Positions 14,248 through 23,384 of a DNA stretch of 64,000 nt are shown here, piece after piece. The stretch is from Linderina pennispora. Its lineage: Eukaryota; Kickxellomycota; Kickxellomycetes; Kickxellales; Kickxellaceae. The position numbers and the translations under genes are program-made. The stretch spans positions 1 through 64,000 of the forward strand of contig NW_024468272.1 of assembly GCF_002104995.1 (NCBI RefSeq), written 5' to 3'. Within the stretch, counting starts at the first letter, position 1; each line of letters begins with the position of its first letter. The notes under the pieces are model-generated. The model had not been told where the DNA came from. It did no database searches and saw only the letters and a list, made by a program, of their open reading frames with translations.

Positions 14248-16866
14248 TCATGGACATCTCCTGTCTTGATGGCCTGCTCTGCGTAGGCGCTTCAGCGCTG
14301 GCTCGCTGCTGCTGGCAACAGAACCGCCTGCTGCTGCACACCTCTTGCGCGGCCTCTTTGTTGCAGGGGTGGTGCCAGAAGCATTGGCAGCAATGGCCGT
14401 AGAACGACGGAACCGTTCAGGAATACTGCCTGAATCACAGTGACTGGAAAATGAGCCTGAAGTTTAGAACTGCTGCGAGATCGCGGTTCAAGAGCCGAGA
14501 CGAATAGGCTCGCCTGTATTGTGCCATGGCCCGCTTACATGACTCGCTTGTACAGCGGAGAAGGCCATGGCACTTCACAATTGGGTTCTTCGATCTCTGG
14601 TAGGGCCGCGGGTTGGGAACATGCCGGAATGTCTGCAGCGACTTTTCACAGCAGAACGGGCACATCGACGATGTCCGGAATTCGTCGATCAGATAGACTT
14701 CAAAGCCATGGTGCTTGAACTTGTCGCGCCACCCCTTGCCACGAATCGGCGCATGGTGTCGGGCCATTGGCGCACTCCAATTGCCCATGATCAGCACTGG
14801 ATCTGGACCGAACTTGCTCCGGAGTTTCGCGGCAAGCCTGTGGTCTGCATGGGCCTGGTTCATGAATGAATCAAGGCGCAGCTTGCGGTGAAGCGGGTAC
14901 ACCTTGGGACTGGTACTGACACCTGGATGGGCCTTCCAGCGCCTTTGGTGCTGCTTGTTTGACTTAGTGGGCTGCTGCTCTAGTAGCCTTCGCGCTGTCA
15001 TCGTGTTGGCATAAAACGGTGCTAGGACACACCGCACAGATGCACGGGCAGCAACGTAGGCACGGAATTTTGCTGGGCTAAGGGTCCGGCAGCAGTGCTT
15101 GGAAAGCTCTGCCTCTGCTCTGCGGACAGCATCTTCTGGGACTTGATCCTTTGTATCCCAACGAATCCTGTCATAGTGGCGCAGCTTGAGCTCCTTATTG
15201 CGCTGCTGCCGTGTGTAGCGGTAGAGCATTCTCTCACCCTCTTTCCCATTGCTGCTATTTTCGTGCATCATGTATAGCAAATCGCCCCGACCTGGATCGA
15301 TGAATACACAGCGGCCTTTCAGATTCTGCAGCTCTGGCTGTGGGATCTGGTGGATATAGCGACAGTCAGCTGTAGTACTGCCTCCCACAGCATCACCTCC
15401 TGCAACATCGCCTGTAGCATCACCTCCTGCAACATCGCCTGTAGCATCGCCTCCCGCAGCATCGCCTCCCGCAGCATCGCCTCCCGCAGCATCGCCTCCT
15501 GCACCATCAGCATCTACTGCACCATCAGCCTTGGATATCTTGTCTTGTAACAGAATGCATATCGTTACACCATCTGTTGTCGCCATTCCGTGGAATTTTC
15601 TATCACCATGCGCCTTAAATGGCTTTGATGTTAGATCTGCGACCCGGCCCCACACATCCCACACAGGTTGTGCAATCCCTTGGACCGGGTCGTGTGCACA
15701 GACTGGGGGTTCTGGTGCATATGCATTGTTAAGTGCTGCAACAGTGTCTGCTGCTGCCGCCGATGCAGCAGCAAGTGAATCAGCCGCTACTGCTGCAGTT
15801 GCAGCAGTGGCCTCTGTTGCATCCGATGGCATCTTCGCTGCTTCGCGTGCAGCCTTCTTGGCCAATTTTTCGCCCTTTTCTGCTGCTTTCCTTGCCTCTG
15901 TTGCTGCCCTCTTTGCTGTGTTGATCTTGGTAACCTGCTCACGGGTTTTCGAAACAAACACCTGCTTGATTATTTGCTTGTCTAAGCGCACATGGCCTGG
16001 GATCCATGATGTCCGCAGAGGCAAGCATTGGGGGGGGGGAGACTTGCTAAGCTGCTCATTCTCGATAAGCTGGCATAGACGAATGTATGCACGCAGATGC
16101 TTAAGTGGATTTACCTTGGCATCATAGTATCGGCTGTCTTTGGCGAATCTGTACTTGGCATCATAGGCATTAAGGACTGGTGCCAGCTTGTTGTAGATTG
16201 CAAGCATCGGTGGGGTGAGCACACTGAGATCAGGGTACCTAGAGGCAACTGCCTGGCGGAGCTTCTGTGCAGGTGTAAAAATACACACTTGACATGCATT
16301 ATTGAACTCAGCCTTGGACACATTGCCCATTGTACTGTGCAGTGTGTTTTTGCGGCTGCGAATATCAATCAATTTGGCCAGAATCCGCTGTAGGCAAGTG
16401 CCATAGTGCAACACAATGTTGTTCTTGTATGCTGTCATCAGCTCGGTATCCATGTATGTTGCTACTTGATTCATGTTGTGTACATCATGTAGCTCAATAT
16501 CGCCATTATGCAATAGATAATCATAAATGTGATATCTAACTACATCACTGAAATCGGCGGTTAACAGTTCTGACCTGTCCTTCTGGTTAATGAAATCCTC
16601 GGCAGATATGACAGTCTTCGCCTTCAGGTTGCGATAAATGAATAAATAAATAAAACGAAAAAACCCTTTTTCACAAATATTGCAGGGTCAAAGGCATCAT
16701 CGTCAGCTAGTTGATGGAGTAATATCCATCGTGCAAGCATGTATGTATGCTCTTTGATGATATTGACGCTGTGTACAAATTGCTCTAGGCGGGGCAACAT
16801 AGAATCACGGAAGCCAATACCACCAAGTGATGTCTTTATGGCAGTAGTGCTGCGGGTAATATTCAT
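14248..16866 (-). CDS. Fanzor (eukaryotic TnpB-like RNA-guided nuclease), with probable intron and frame-broken C-terminal tail
   Basis: Eukaryotic homologue of transposon TnpB. Exon 1 (16675-16866) encodes 64 residues starting MNITRSTTAIKTSLGG. A 53-base T-rich interval (16622-16674, GT...AG) joins it in frame to exon 2 (16621 to a stop at 14435). The product is about 792 residues. Counting from position 16513 it shows FHGMATTDGV (about 307), FIDPGRGD with the RuvC-I Asp406, GNWSAP (577-582), LIDEFRTSSMCPFC with Glu611 and zinc ligands Cys618/Cys621, KCHGLLRCTSESC with Cys654/Cys659, and LNRDLAAVLNF with the RuvC-III Asp678. These are the hallmark Fanzor motifs. After FRLIFQSL a stop occurs, but a one-frame hop continues as DSGSIPERFRR and a basic nuclear-type tail (KRPRKRC, ALKRLRRAG) to 14248. 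A Lys/Ala-rich coiled stretch (about 190-230) and a GGDAA repeat (about 337-378) sit before RuvC-I. No transposase gene is visible beside it. Confidence 0.9.
15378..15512 (-). repeat. In-frame minisatellite inside the Fanzor gene
   Basis: A tandem array of about 15-base units (core GCAGCATCGCCTCCC on the plus strand, with CTGTAGCATCACC and CTGCAACATCGCC variants). In the Fanzor frame it encodes GGDAA / GGDATGDVA repeats. The unit length is a multiple of three, so copy-number change would not break the frame. It forms a flexible acidic linker just before the RuvC-I strand. Confidence 0.85.
16622..16674 (-). other. Probable 53-nt intron of the Fanzor gene
   Basis: It begins GTGAAA and ends CCTGAAG, is strongly T-rich, and its length restores the reading frame between PAIF and AKTVISAEDF. 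Alternatively a one-base slip in the A/G/T homopolymer run near 16662-16672 would join the same frames without splicing, adding about 18 residues. There is no strong branch-point match, so the intron is favoured but not proven. Confidence 0.5.
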
Positions 16867-17479
16867 TTGAGAAATTCAATAGGCAAGTAAGAAGAGAAAT
16901 GATGCTGTTCAGTTTTGCTTTATTGCGTATGCATAGCATTAAGAACTTTTTATTAAAAATGATCTGGCTTGCATGGTTCTTGGGGCCCTTAGCACTGATA
17001 CAGTCTCTTGAATCAGTCTGTACAGACTGGGTCTATTGCGGGCCCAAATACTACTGCTTACGCATGTTCATAAGACAAATTAATTTATAAAATATATCTA
17101 CAAATATTACATGACCGCTAGAAGAGCTACATGACCTTATTCAATAGGTGCTCATAAATAAACATCCTAAGAGTGTTGCGCAGCCGGTGATGACCACCAT
17201 GATGACGCCATGGAAGTTATCAGGCCGACCGACAATGAGAGCAGCTCTTGCGCTGAACCAATGGAGATATCTAGTGGAGACCTGTGACCACTACAATAAC
17301 AACTCGTCACCCTGGTTTCACCGATGAGGTCAGATGCTGCACAAGATCAAAAAGGAGTTTATAGAGTAAGTCACCCAAACTCGTGTTGAAGCTTAAAAGA
17401 GATATATAGGTTCTAGCAGACAGTCGGACACTTTTTGGACTATAAAATCTTATATATAGGTAAAGATAAAGATATACAC
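16867..17479. other. A+T-rich flank upstream of the Fanzor gene with a perfect palindrome
   Basis: About 610 bases between the Fanzor start and the 3' end of the HemK fusion gene. It contains a perfect 16-base palindrome CAGTCTGTACAGACTG (17014-17029), set between two GGGCCC sites. A 10-base direct repeat ATTCAATAGG occurs at 16874 and 17139, and ATATATAGGT occurs twice near 17400 and 17450. It may hold the element end or promoter, but no clear terminal inverted repeats pair with the other side at 14110-14247. Confidence 0.4.
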
Positions 17480-19232
17480 TTAGCATAGCACTGGCCTCTG
17501 GAAGACCAGCACGCGCAGATATCCCTGGTTGTCGTTGTACGCACCGACCTCAGTCCAGTCATAGAATATGTTCCGCACGATGCGCTCCATGCCCTTGCCG
17601 ATTTCAAACCCGATGCAGCCCGCTGGTCGCAGGATCTCCATGTTCGCCATTAGCGATCTATGGATTGCACTGTATGCCTGGAATCCGCCGTCCTCGGCAA
17701 TTAGTGCCAGCTGCGGCTCGTGCTCGATCATCCGCGTCATGCGTGCAGCCTTGTGCGGCGAAATATACGGCGGGTTGCATGCTATAAAGTCATATGGCGA
17801 CTGTCGCAGCACCTTCTCATCGGCTGCAAATGACTCAAAGTCGCTTTGGCAGCATTTTTGCTTGTGAAGCCAGCCCATGCAGTGCGACGTTCGCCTGTGC
17901 AATCTCAAGCGCTGCCGGGCTGATATCAATACCGACACCACATGCTGCAGGTACCTTCAGTAGTATTGACAGAAGGATGCATCCCGTTCCAGTTCCAAGA
18001 TCCAGAACCTGCGGAGCTGCTTGGCTACCAGCAGCTTTCTCTAGAAACTCAACGGCTGCAGAAACCAGCGTCTCCGTACTGGGCCGCGGGATAAGCGTGT
18101 TCTTCGAGACACGGAATGTGTGTCCGCAAAAGTCCTTGGTTCCGGTGATGTACGCAGCAGGAATACCATCGGCAGCCAGTTCTGCACCGTCTGCTGGCAG
18201 TACATCGGATTGTTCTAGCTCCTCTCGTGCCTTCTTCTGTCTACGTTCGTAAAACATGATTTCGCGTTCGCAAACTGACATTATCTTCTGCGGAATCGGC
18301 ACGTCAATGGTTACAGGCTCAGAGCGCGCATCCGTAGCAGAAAGCGTCACTCCAGTGAGTGACATCAGGATCCCCTTATCACGATGGTTCGCCAGTGGTT
18401 GGGCATACGTCTGCGACCCGACGATAGGGTGTCCGATTAGATGCATGTACCGGCGCAGAACCAGGCTTGCATGGGCAGCATGCCCTACTGATGCCTTGAT
18501 CATTGTCAGGTGGCCAACATTGGGGCTGCGTGTCACCGATTCAATATGGACCTCGACGTGGTTGAAGATGTCAGCAGGAATACGGTTGTATTCACACCAG
18601 AGGTCCAACGGCGTAGTCTCCTCAGAGTTGTCACCCGACACCGACGCGGCCTCCAGCGACTGCAAGGTAACGCTATTCACCAGGCTCTGCTCGATCTTTC
18701 CATGACACAGTGCACCAAACCTGAATGTGATCTGCCCAGCATTAATTTTTTCGGCCAGCTCCTGTTGGATATTTGCATCTCTGGCCAAAACCACGAGTCC
18801 CTGTGATCCACGCTCAATCTCATTGACAACGATCCACGGCTCCGTGCTGATATCCTTGTACTTTTCGTCCCCACTCACCAGCAGTGTCGCTGGCACGGCC
18901 CATCCGATGTCGCACATGCGCGCACCTGCTGGTTTCATCACGACGGCAAGATCAGAGTCACAGAATTTCAACTCAGTCCCCAGAACCTGTAGTCTCCGGG
19001 TATAGAGATCAACCAGGCTCATCTCGACCCGTACTGTGTCGCCTTCCTTTAGTATGTGAGTGTCAAGAGTCAGGTCCCCATTGACATGCACAGCCTTTTT
19101 ACGCAGCGCAGAGATCACATCTTGGCGGAGGGGCATGATGTCGCGGAAGTTGCGTGCGAGGAAGAGACGCAGTTTTGTACCAGCATCTGCTGCAAGCACC
19201 CTCAGCTCCTTTGTCTGTGTGCGAAGAGCCAT
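17480..19232 (-). CDS. Fusion of an S4/RluA-like pseudouridine synthase domain with a HemK/PrmC-type methyltransferase
   Basis: The N-terminal half is an S4 RNA-binding domain (about residues 20-70) and an RluA-like pseudouridine-synthase fold (about 88-300). The catalytic motif, normally HRLDxxTSG, reads NEIERGSQG, so the essential Asp is Glu140 and the domain is probably inactive. The C-terminal half matches release-factor glutamine methyltransferase: IPRPSTETLV (381-390), SAM motif LDLGTGTGCILL (410-421), and CNPPYISP, the glutamine-binding NPPY. The first frame ends at 17835 after AKMLPKRL; a one-base slip in CCAAAGC leads to SDFESFAADEKVL and the rest, ending at 17480. HemK enzymes methylate the GGQ glutamine of release factors. 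The fused S4/RluA-like part may position it on ribosomal RNA, perhaps in mitochondria; that is an inference. Confidence 0.85.
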
Positions 19233-19619
19233 TATAAAGATACCGGTGTGGGGGGTTTTGCGTGAAGAAGGCAGGAGACTCAGAAGTTCAAGAGCATTTC
19301 CGCGCCGGTCGGAGGCGACCCCCGAGCGTGATGATCGAGCATGGGGAGCACAGAGTAATGGGTTCTAATGAGCGGACACTGGGGGTGACCAGCAGTCGGG
19401 TTTAACCAGGTGGGCGATGAAGCCTGCGTTTGCTTGCTGCTGCCAGCATCGGTGATTCCGATCAGCAGATATTGTTGATATAGTTCGGCCGATCACCGCT
19501 TTTGATCCTCTGGCCGATTTTTAGTACCAGCCATTTTTTCAGCCAGAACTTGCTGCAGTGCGCTCTTCTTCACTATCATTCAGACAAACCCCCCTTTTTC
19601 ACAGAGTTCCAGCAGCAAA
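19233..19619. other. Divergent intergenic region before UTP23
   Basis: About 390 bases shared by divergent genes. The UTP23 side has a pyrimidine/C-rich tract (about 19575-19600) directly before the ATG. Nothing else is recognised. Confidence 0.4.
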
Positions 19620-20564
19620 ATGCGCGTGAAACGGGCCAAGGCATACAAGAAGGCGATGCAGTTTTATCAGCAGGCGTTTGGGTTCCGCCAGCCGTACCAG
19701 GTCCTGATCACACCCGACTTTATCGATGAGTGCATCGCCAGCAAATTGTCGATGAAGGAGGATTTGCCCGAAGTGTTCCAGGGGCCTGTGAAGCAGCTGG
19801 TCAGCGAGTGCACGCTGAAGGAGCTCCGCAATGGCGGAGACGATAAAATCGTGGCTCTGGCTGCGATCAAGCTATTTGAGCGGCGGCGGTGTCCACACAA
19901 GGAGCTATCACTGACTGGCCTCGAGTGTGTGCGCAAAATCATGGGCAAGGTGAACGAGCACAACTACGCAGTTGCGACGCAGGATATCAAACTCCGGAAT
20001 AAGCTGCGCAATATCCCTGGTGTGCCGATTGTGCATGTCAAGCAACGCCAGGTGGTCCTCGAGCCGATCACGCAGCTTTCGCGCGATGAGCTCAAGCGGA
20101 GAACAGAGGAGAAACTGAAGCCAAGCCGGTTTGAGACGAAGGTGGTCAAGACAGTCAAGAGGCAGGACCGCCAGGAGAGATTCCGGCAGATCAAACTGAA
20201 GAAGCTGCCGCCATCGGCGCTGGCAAAGGAGGCGCTGGCCAAGAAGAAGGCGGAGGAGGCCAAGGCCAAAAAGAAGGAAGAGTGGAGGAACAAGAAGAGG
20301 GCTATTAAGGAAGGCACTTTGAACGGCGTCCAGCCTACAGGTACCACAAAGGAAGCCAAGACCAAGGCTGGACCGGCCAAAAAGGATGCGATCCAGTCGC
20401 AACCCAAAAAGCAGGGTGGACAGCCGACAGCTGGCTCAAAGCGCGCGCGGCCGGATGAAAAAGACATCAGCAACACAGCAGCAGCCACAGGTGGAAACGA
20501 AAACCAGAAGCGCAAGCGCAAGCGCATTCGTACACACAAGAAGAAGGCCGATAAAGCTGAGTAG
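19620..20564 (+). CDS. UTP23: rRNA-processing protein UTP23 (PIN domain)
   Basis: Small-subunit processome factor needed for early 18S rRNA maturation and snR30 release, acting in the nucleolus. The 314-residue ORF is intact. The PIN domain starts at the N-terminus (MRVKRAKAYKKAMQFYQQ, FGFRQPYQVLITPDF). Then come the zinc-binding segment RRCPHKELSLTGLECV and the signature NEHNYAVATQDIKLRNKLR and IPGVPIVHVKQRQVVLEP. As in yeast Utp23, the set of acidic catalytic residues looks incomplete, in line with a non-nuclease role. The last 150 residues are Lys/Arg-rich with KRKRKRIRTHKKKADK at the end, a nucleolar-type tail. Confidence 0.95.
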   Translation: MRVKRAKAYKKAMQFYQQAFGFRQPYQVLITPDFIDECIASKLSMKEDLPEVFQGPVKQLVSECTLKELRNGGDDKIVALAAIKLFERRRCPHKELSLTGLECVRKIMGKVNEHNYAVATQDIKLRNKLRNIPGVPIVHVKQRQVVLEPITQLSRDELKRRTEEKLKPSRFETKVVKTVKRQDRQERFRQIKLKKLPPSALAKEALAKKKAEEAKAKKKEEWRNKKRAIKEGTLNGVQPTGTTKEAKTKAGPAKKDAIQSQPKKQGGQPTAGSKRARPDEKDISNTAAATGGNENQKRKRKRIRTHKKKADKAE

Positions 20565-21119
20565 GATTGTTAGCAAATGGCATATATTGAAACATTTACA
20601 TTCCACAGTGCATGATACTTGCGCAGTTTGTCATGAAACTCACGCTTTATACGGTGCAAACTGTATGATGCTGAGGTAGTTGTATATATAGTTTTACGCT
20701 TGAGATCAAGCGTCTACGTCTAAGTCTACGTGTGAGGGGCAGGGACCTTGTCTGCCAACAATTAATTCAAACTGCCCGCTCTCTATCTTGTGAACTAGAG
20801 CGTAAATAAAGATAGCTAGAATGAAACGAAGAAACAGTCATTTGCGTGCCAGGCCCAGTTGTGTTAATGAGTAGAACTAAAAAGTCAATTTAAGAAACTG
20901 AAAGCTAATATCTGAGCGCATGGACACTGGTACCAGTACCGGAATTTGCTCCCTTCGTGAGTGGTCTAGAAAGGCAGGGACGGGTGGGTTCAGTGATGAC
21001 ATTCTCTTCACATGGTATCCAATTCTAAAGCCTTTCCAAGCAGCGTGAATCAGGCAAAGACTGCGGATTATTTAATGGTTTCCTACAAGCACCAGAGTCG
21101 ATTCTACTCAGTACAACAG
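20565..21119. other. Convergent intergenic region, no feature seen
   Basis: About 550 bases between the 3' ends of UTP23 and BCAS2. I looked for tRNA and box C/D snoRNA signatures; a TGATGA occurs near 20994 but no partner D box or terminal stem is seen. Nothing supported. Confidence 0.4.
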
Positions 21120-21740
21120 CTATTGAGATCTTCTTGCTAGCTCTGCTTCCAGCTGTGCAATTTCGCCCTTTAGTTCACTGCTGGCGACCTGTATATCGAT
21201 GCATTTTTTCACGCCCTCTGTCCACCTCTCCTCGATGTCCCTGAGCTTGATCCCTGCCTCTGTTTGCTCATATTTCCGTGCCTTGTTGACATTTACGCCT
21301 TCATCCCGGTGCCGGTCTGTCGCTTTCTCGATATTCCTCAGCAGCCCCTCCTTCTGGTAATTGCTCAGCTTCCACGCATTCGCGCCAAACTGCTGCAGCA
21401 ACTCCAGGTTTACCAGGCGGATGTTCTGGTGCTCAAGCTGAGCCGCGGCATTGTCCGCCGCAGATCTCCATATGCCAACGTTGTCGGAATCCTCAGGTGC
21501 TTCCAGTTTGTACCGCTCAATATCAAATTCCGGCAGGGGCTTTCCAGCACGCACGCGCTCATACTCTTTGCGCAGAAGGTCGTTGTTCTTGAAGAGTGTG
21601 GTGGATTTGGGCAGCAGAGGAGGCGACATACGGCCCATTTCTTTTTGGATCAGCGAGCTGACCTGGTCGCGCATGGAGGGGTCGTCATACTCCTTGTCAA
21701 TGTACGGCAGCGAGTCGATAGCGGCGCTGTGTGAGTCCAT
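21120..21740 (-). CDS. BCAS2: BCAS2 / SPF27 splicing factor
   Basis: Core component of the Prp19 (NineTeen) complex that activates the spliceosome. The intact 206-residue ORF is the usual family length. It shows the N-terminal IDSLPYIDKEYDDPSMRDQV signature, LIQKEMGRMSPPLLP, and a long C-terminal coiled coil (about residues 95-205, LEHQNIRLVNLELLQQFGANAWKL and RKYEQTEAGIKLRDIEERW) that holds Prp19 and Cdc5L partners. The start is the ATG at 21740. The gene is absent from budding yeast but present in S. pombe (Cwf7) and most other eukaryotes. Confidence 0.95.
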   Translation of the reverse strand: MDSHSAAIDSLPYIDKEYDDPSMRDQVSSLIQKEMGRMSPPLLPKSTTLFKNNDLLRKEYERVRAGKPLPEFDIERYKLEAPEDSDNVGIWRSAADNAAAQLEHQNIRLVNLELLQQFGANAWKLSNYQKEGLLRNIEKATDRHRDEGVNVNKARKYEQTEAGIKLRDIEERWTEGVKKCIDIQVASSELKGEIAQLEAELARRSQ

Positions 21741-22082
21741 GAATAAGATGTTTATAGTGGTATTGGAAGTTTACAAGCAAAGTGACGGTGTACGAAGGGG
21801 ATTCAAGGGCCGACTGGCCGGTTGGCTGGGGCCACATCAGCCAATGAAGAATGCAGCCCTTGTGGGTGTCTCGCTGCGGTGCTCCGTGCCTGCGGGCTGG
21901 AGGAGAAAATCAATGATCCAGAAACGACACCAAAGCCTGCAGGCGTATGAGGCAATCGGGAAGACGTAAAGCGAGAGGGCTTGGACATGAGGGTAAACAT
22001 AAAAGGCGAAATGTGAAAAAAGGACTATTGACGTGGGCAGATAGGTGAGGGCTAGTACAATTGCAAAGAAAAATTTTGCTCC
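21741..22082. other. Intergenic, no feature seen
   Basis: About 340 bases between BCAS2 (start) and NudE (end), both on the minus strand. It should hold the BCAS2 promoter. No motif is distinguished. Confidence 0.4.
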
Positions 22083-23179
22083 TCAAGCCTGCCGCCGTTG
22101 GGGTACAGTATGCAGTTCCGACCGGGCCATGCGCTGCTGCATCTCGCTGCGTGCTAGGCGCGACTTGGCCAGCCGCTGCTCGACCAGGGTGCTGCCGACA
22201 GTTGACGGCTGGTGCATATCGACGCCGCGGCCCTCGCCCGACACCAGCGAGCGCAGGTTGGTGGGCCGCTGCAGCGAGTCGGCGTGGTGCGAGCCGGCAA
22301 GCGACTTTGGGCTGGCAATGGTTCTGTTGCGGGCCAGGCGGGCGTGGACCGTGGCATACTTGCCCGACGAGCCGATCAGCGGTGTGACCTTTGTGCGAGC
22401 TCCAGCGAGGCGCGATTCGAGATCCTTGACGCGCGACATAATGTCGTGCACCATGCGCGCTGGGTTCTCGCCGTTGCCAGCGTCGATGTTCGCCGATGAC
22501 TTTGACAGCCCCGAGTTCTGTGGCACCACGCGGCTGTTGCGGCTCCGCACCACGTTCAGCTCCAGATTCAGATCCTTCAGCTCGTCCTTCAGCCGCTGGA
22601 CCTCGTCGACCAGGATCTTCTTTGTCTGCACCTCGGACAGTAGGTGCGAGTTCTCCTCCACCGCACGGCTCAGCCGGAACTCCATGTCTGTCAGCGACGA
22701 TTTGGCCGCCCGCTCGTTGCGCTCCAGGTCGTCGTTGTCCTGCTCCAGCTCGCGCGTACGGCTCTTGTAGTACTCCTGCTGCGACCGCACAAACTGCAGC
22801 TCCCGTTCGATCGATGCCAGGTCCTCACCCGCCTTCAGCTGCGCCTTCTGGTACTTGTCCTTCAGCTCGTCAATGTCAAACTTGTACCGCTCATTCTTTG
22901 TGCGTAGTTCGCGGTTAATTGCTTCCAGTCGCTCGATTTCTGACTCCAATTCCCCTTCCAGCTCAGCGGATTGCACCTGGAAGTCCTCCAGTTCGTATTC
23001 TTTGTTGGCCAGGTCCTCGCGCAGGTTAAGCGTCTGGTTGCGCCAGTACGCGATTTCCTCTTCTGGCGATGCAAAAGTACTACAAATACAGCCCCTTTTC
23101 TGTTAGTCTATGGCTGTCTGGCGCCTTCTGCTACTGCACCGTCGCCGACTGGCACTTACGTTGGGTCCTCCTCGTTCAT
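22083..23179 (-). CDS. nudE: NudE / Nudel-like dynein regulator, two exons
   Basis: Coiled-coil partner of Lis1 and dynein, required for nuclear positioning. Exon 1 (23160-23179) encodes MNEEDP plus part of a Thr codon. An 80-base intron (23080-23159) starts GTAAGT, contains the branch-like GACTAACAG and ends TTTGTAG. Exon 2 (22083-23079) continues TFASPEEEIAYWRNQTLNLRE. Residues about 10-190 form a continuous coiled coil with the Lis1/dynein-binding segment (KNERYKFDIDELKDKYQKA, EFRLSRAVEENSHLLSE). The C-terminal third is Ser/Arg-rich and disordered, as in fungal NudE proteins (total about 330 residues). The ATG at 23179 and splice sites agree with the family N-terminus. Confidence 0.92.
23080..23159 (-). 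other. Intron of nudE
   Basis: Consensus spliceosomal intron: GTAAGT donor at 23159, ACTAAC branch-like site about 26 bases before the acceptor, TTTGTAG acceptor ending at 23080. Splicing gives an in-frame P-T-F-A junction. One of only three introns I could find in the window. Confidence 0.9.
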
Positions 23180-23384
23180 TCTCTTTTCAAAGAGGGAATT
23201 GGGGGCGGAATTTACAAGTATAAAAAGGAGGGCGTTTTGAAGTAAAGTGGGGAAAAGTCGTGCAAGCGCTACACTGAGAAAATATCTAACTGTTTTCATC
23301 AGAACTCGTGGCTCACATGATTGGGCCAAGCCGGAAGATCTTCAAACCCAGCTTCAGCATTATGATGCTGCAAGCCAACGCGTA

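Noticed and set aside
15350-15550. Plus-strand ORF with repeated Ile/Ala/Ser residues
   Set aside because: It is the antisense read of the Fanzor minisatellite; repeat phase creates an open frame without coding signs.
16899-17090. 63-codon hydrophobic plus-strand ORF beside Fanzor
   Set aside because: It spans the palindrome, is short, and matches no transposase or known protein.
14110-17479. Terminal inverted repeats of a transposon around Fanzor
   Set aside because: Comparing both flanks by eye gave only 10-base direct repeats, which is within chance; element ends remain undefined.
20985-21060. Possible box C/D snoRNA near a TGATGA
   Set aside because: No D box at proper distance and no terminal stem.
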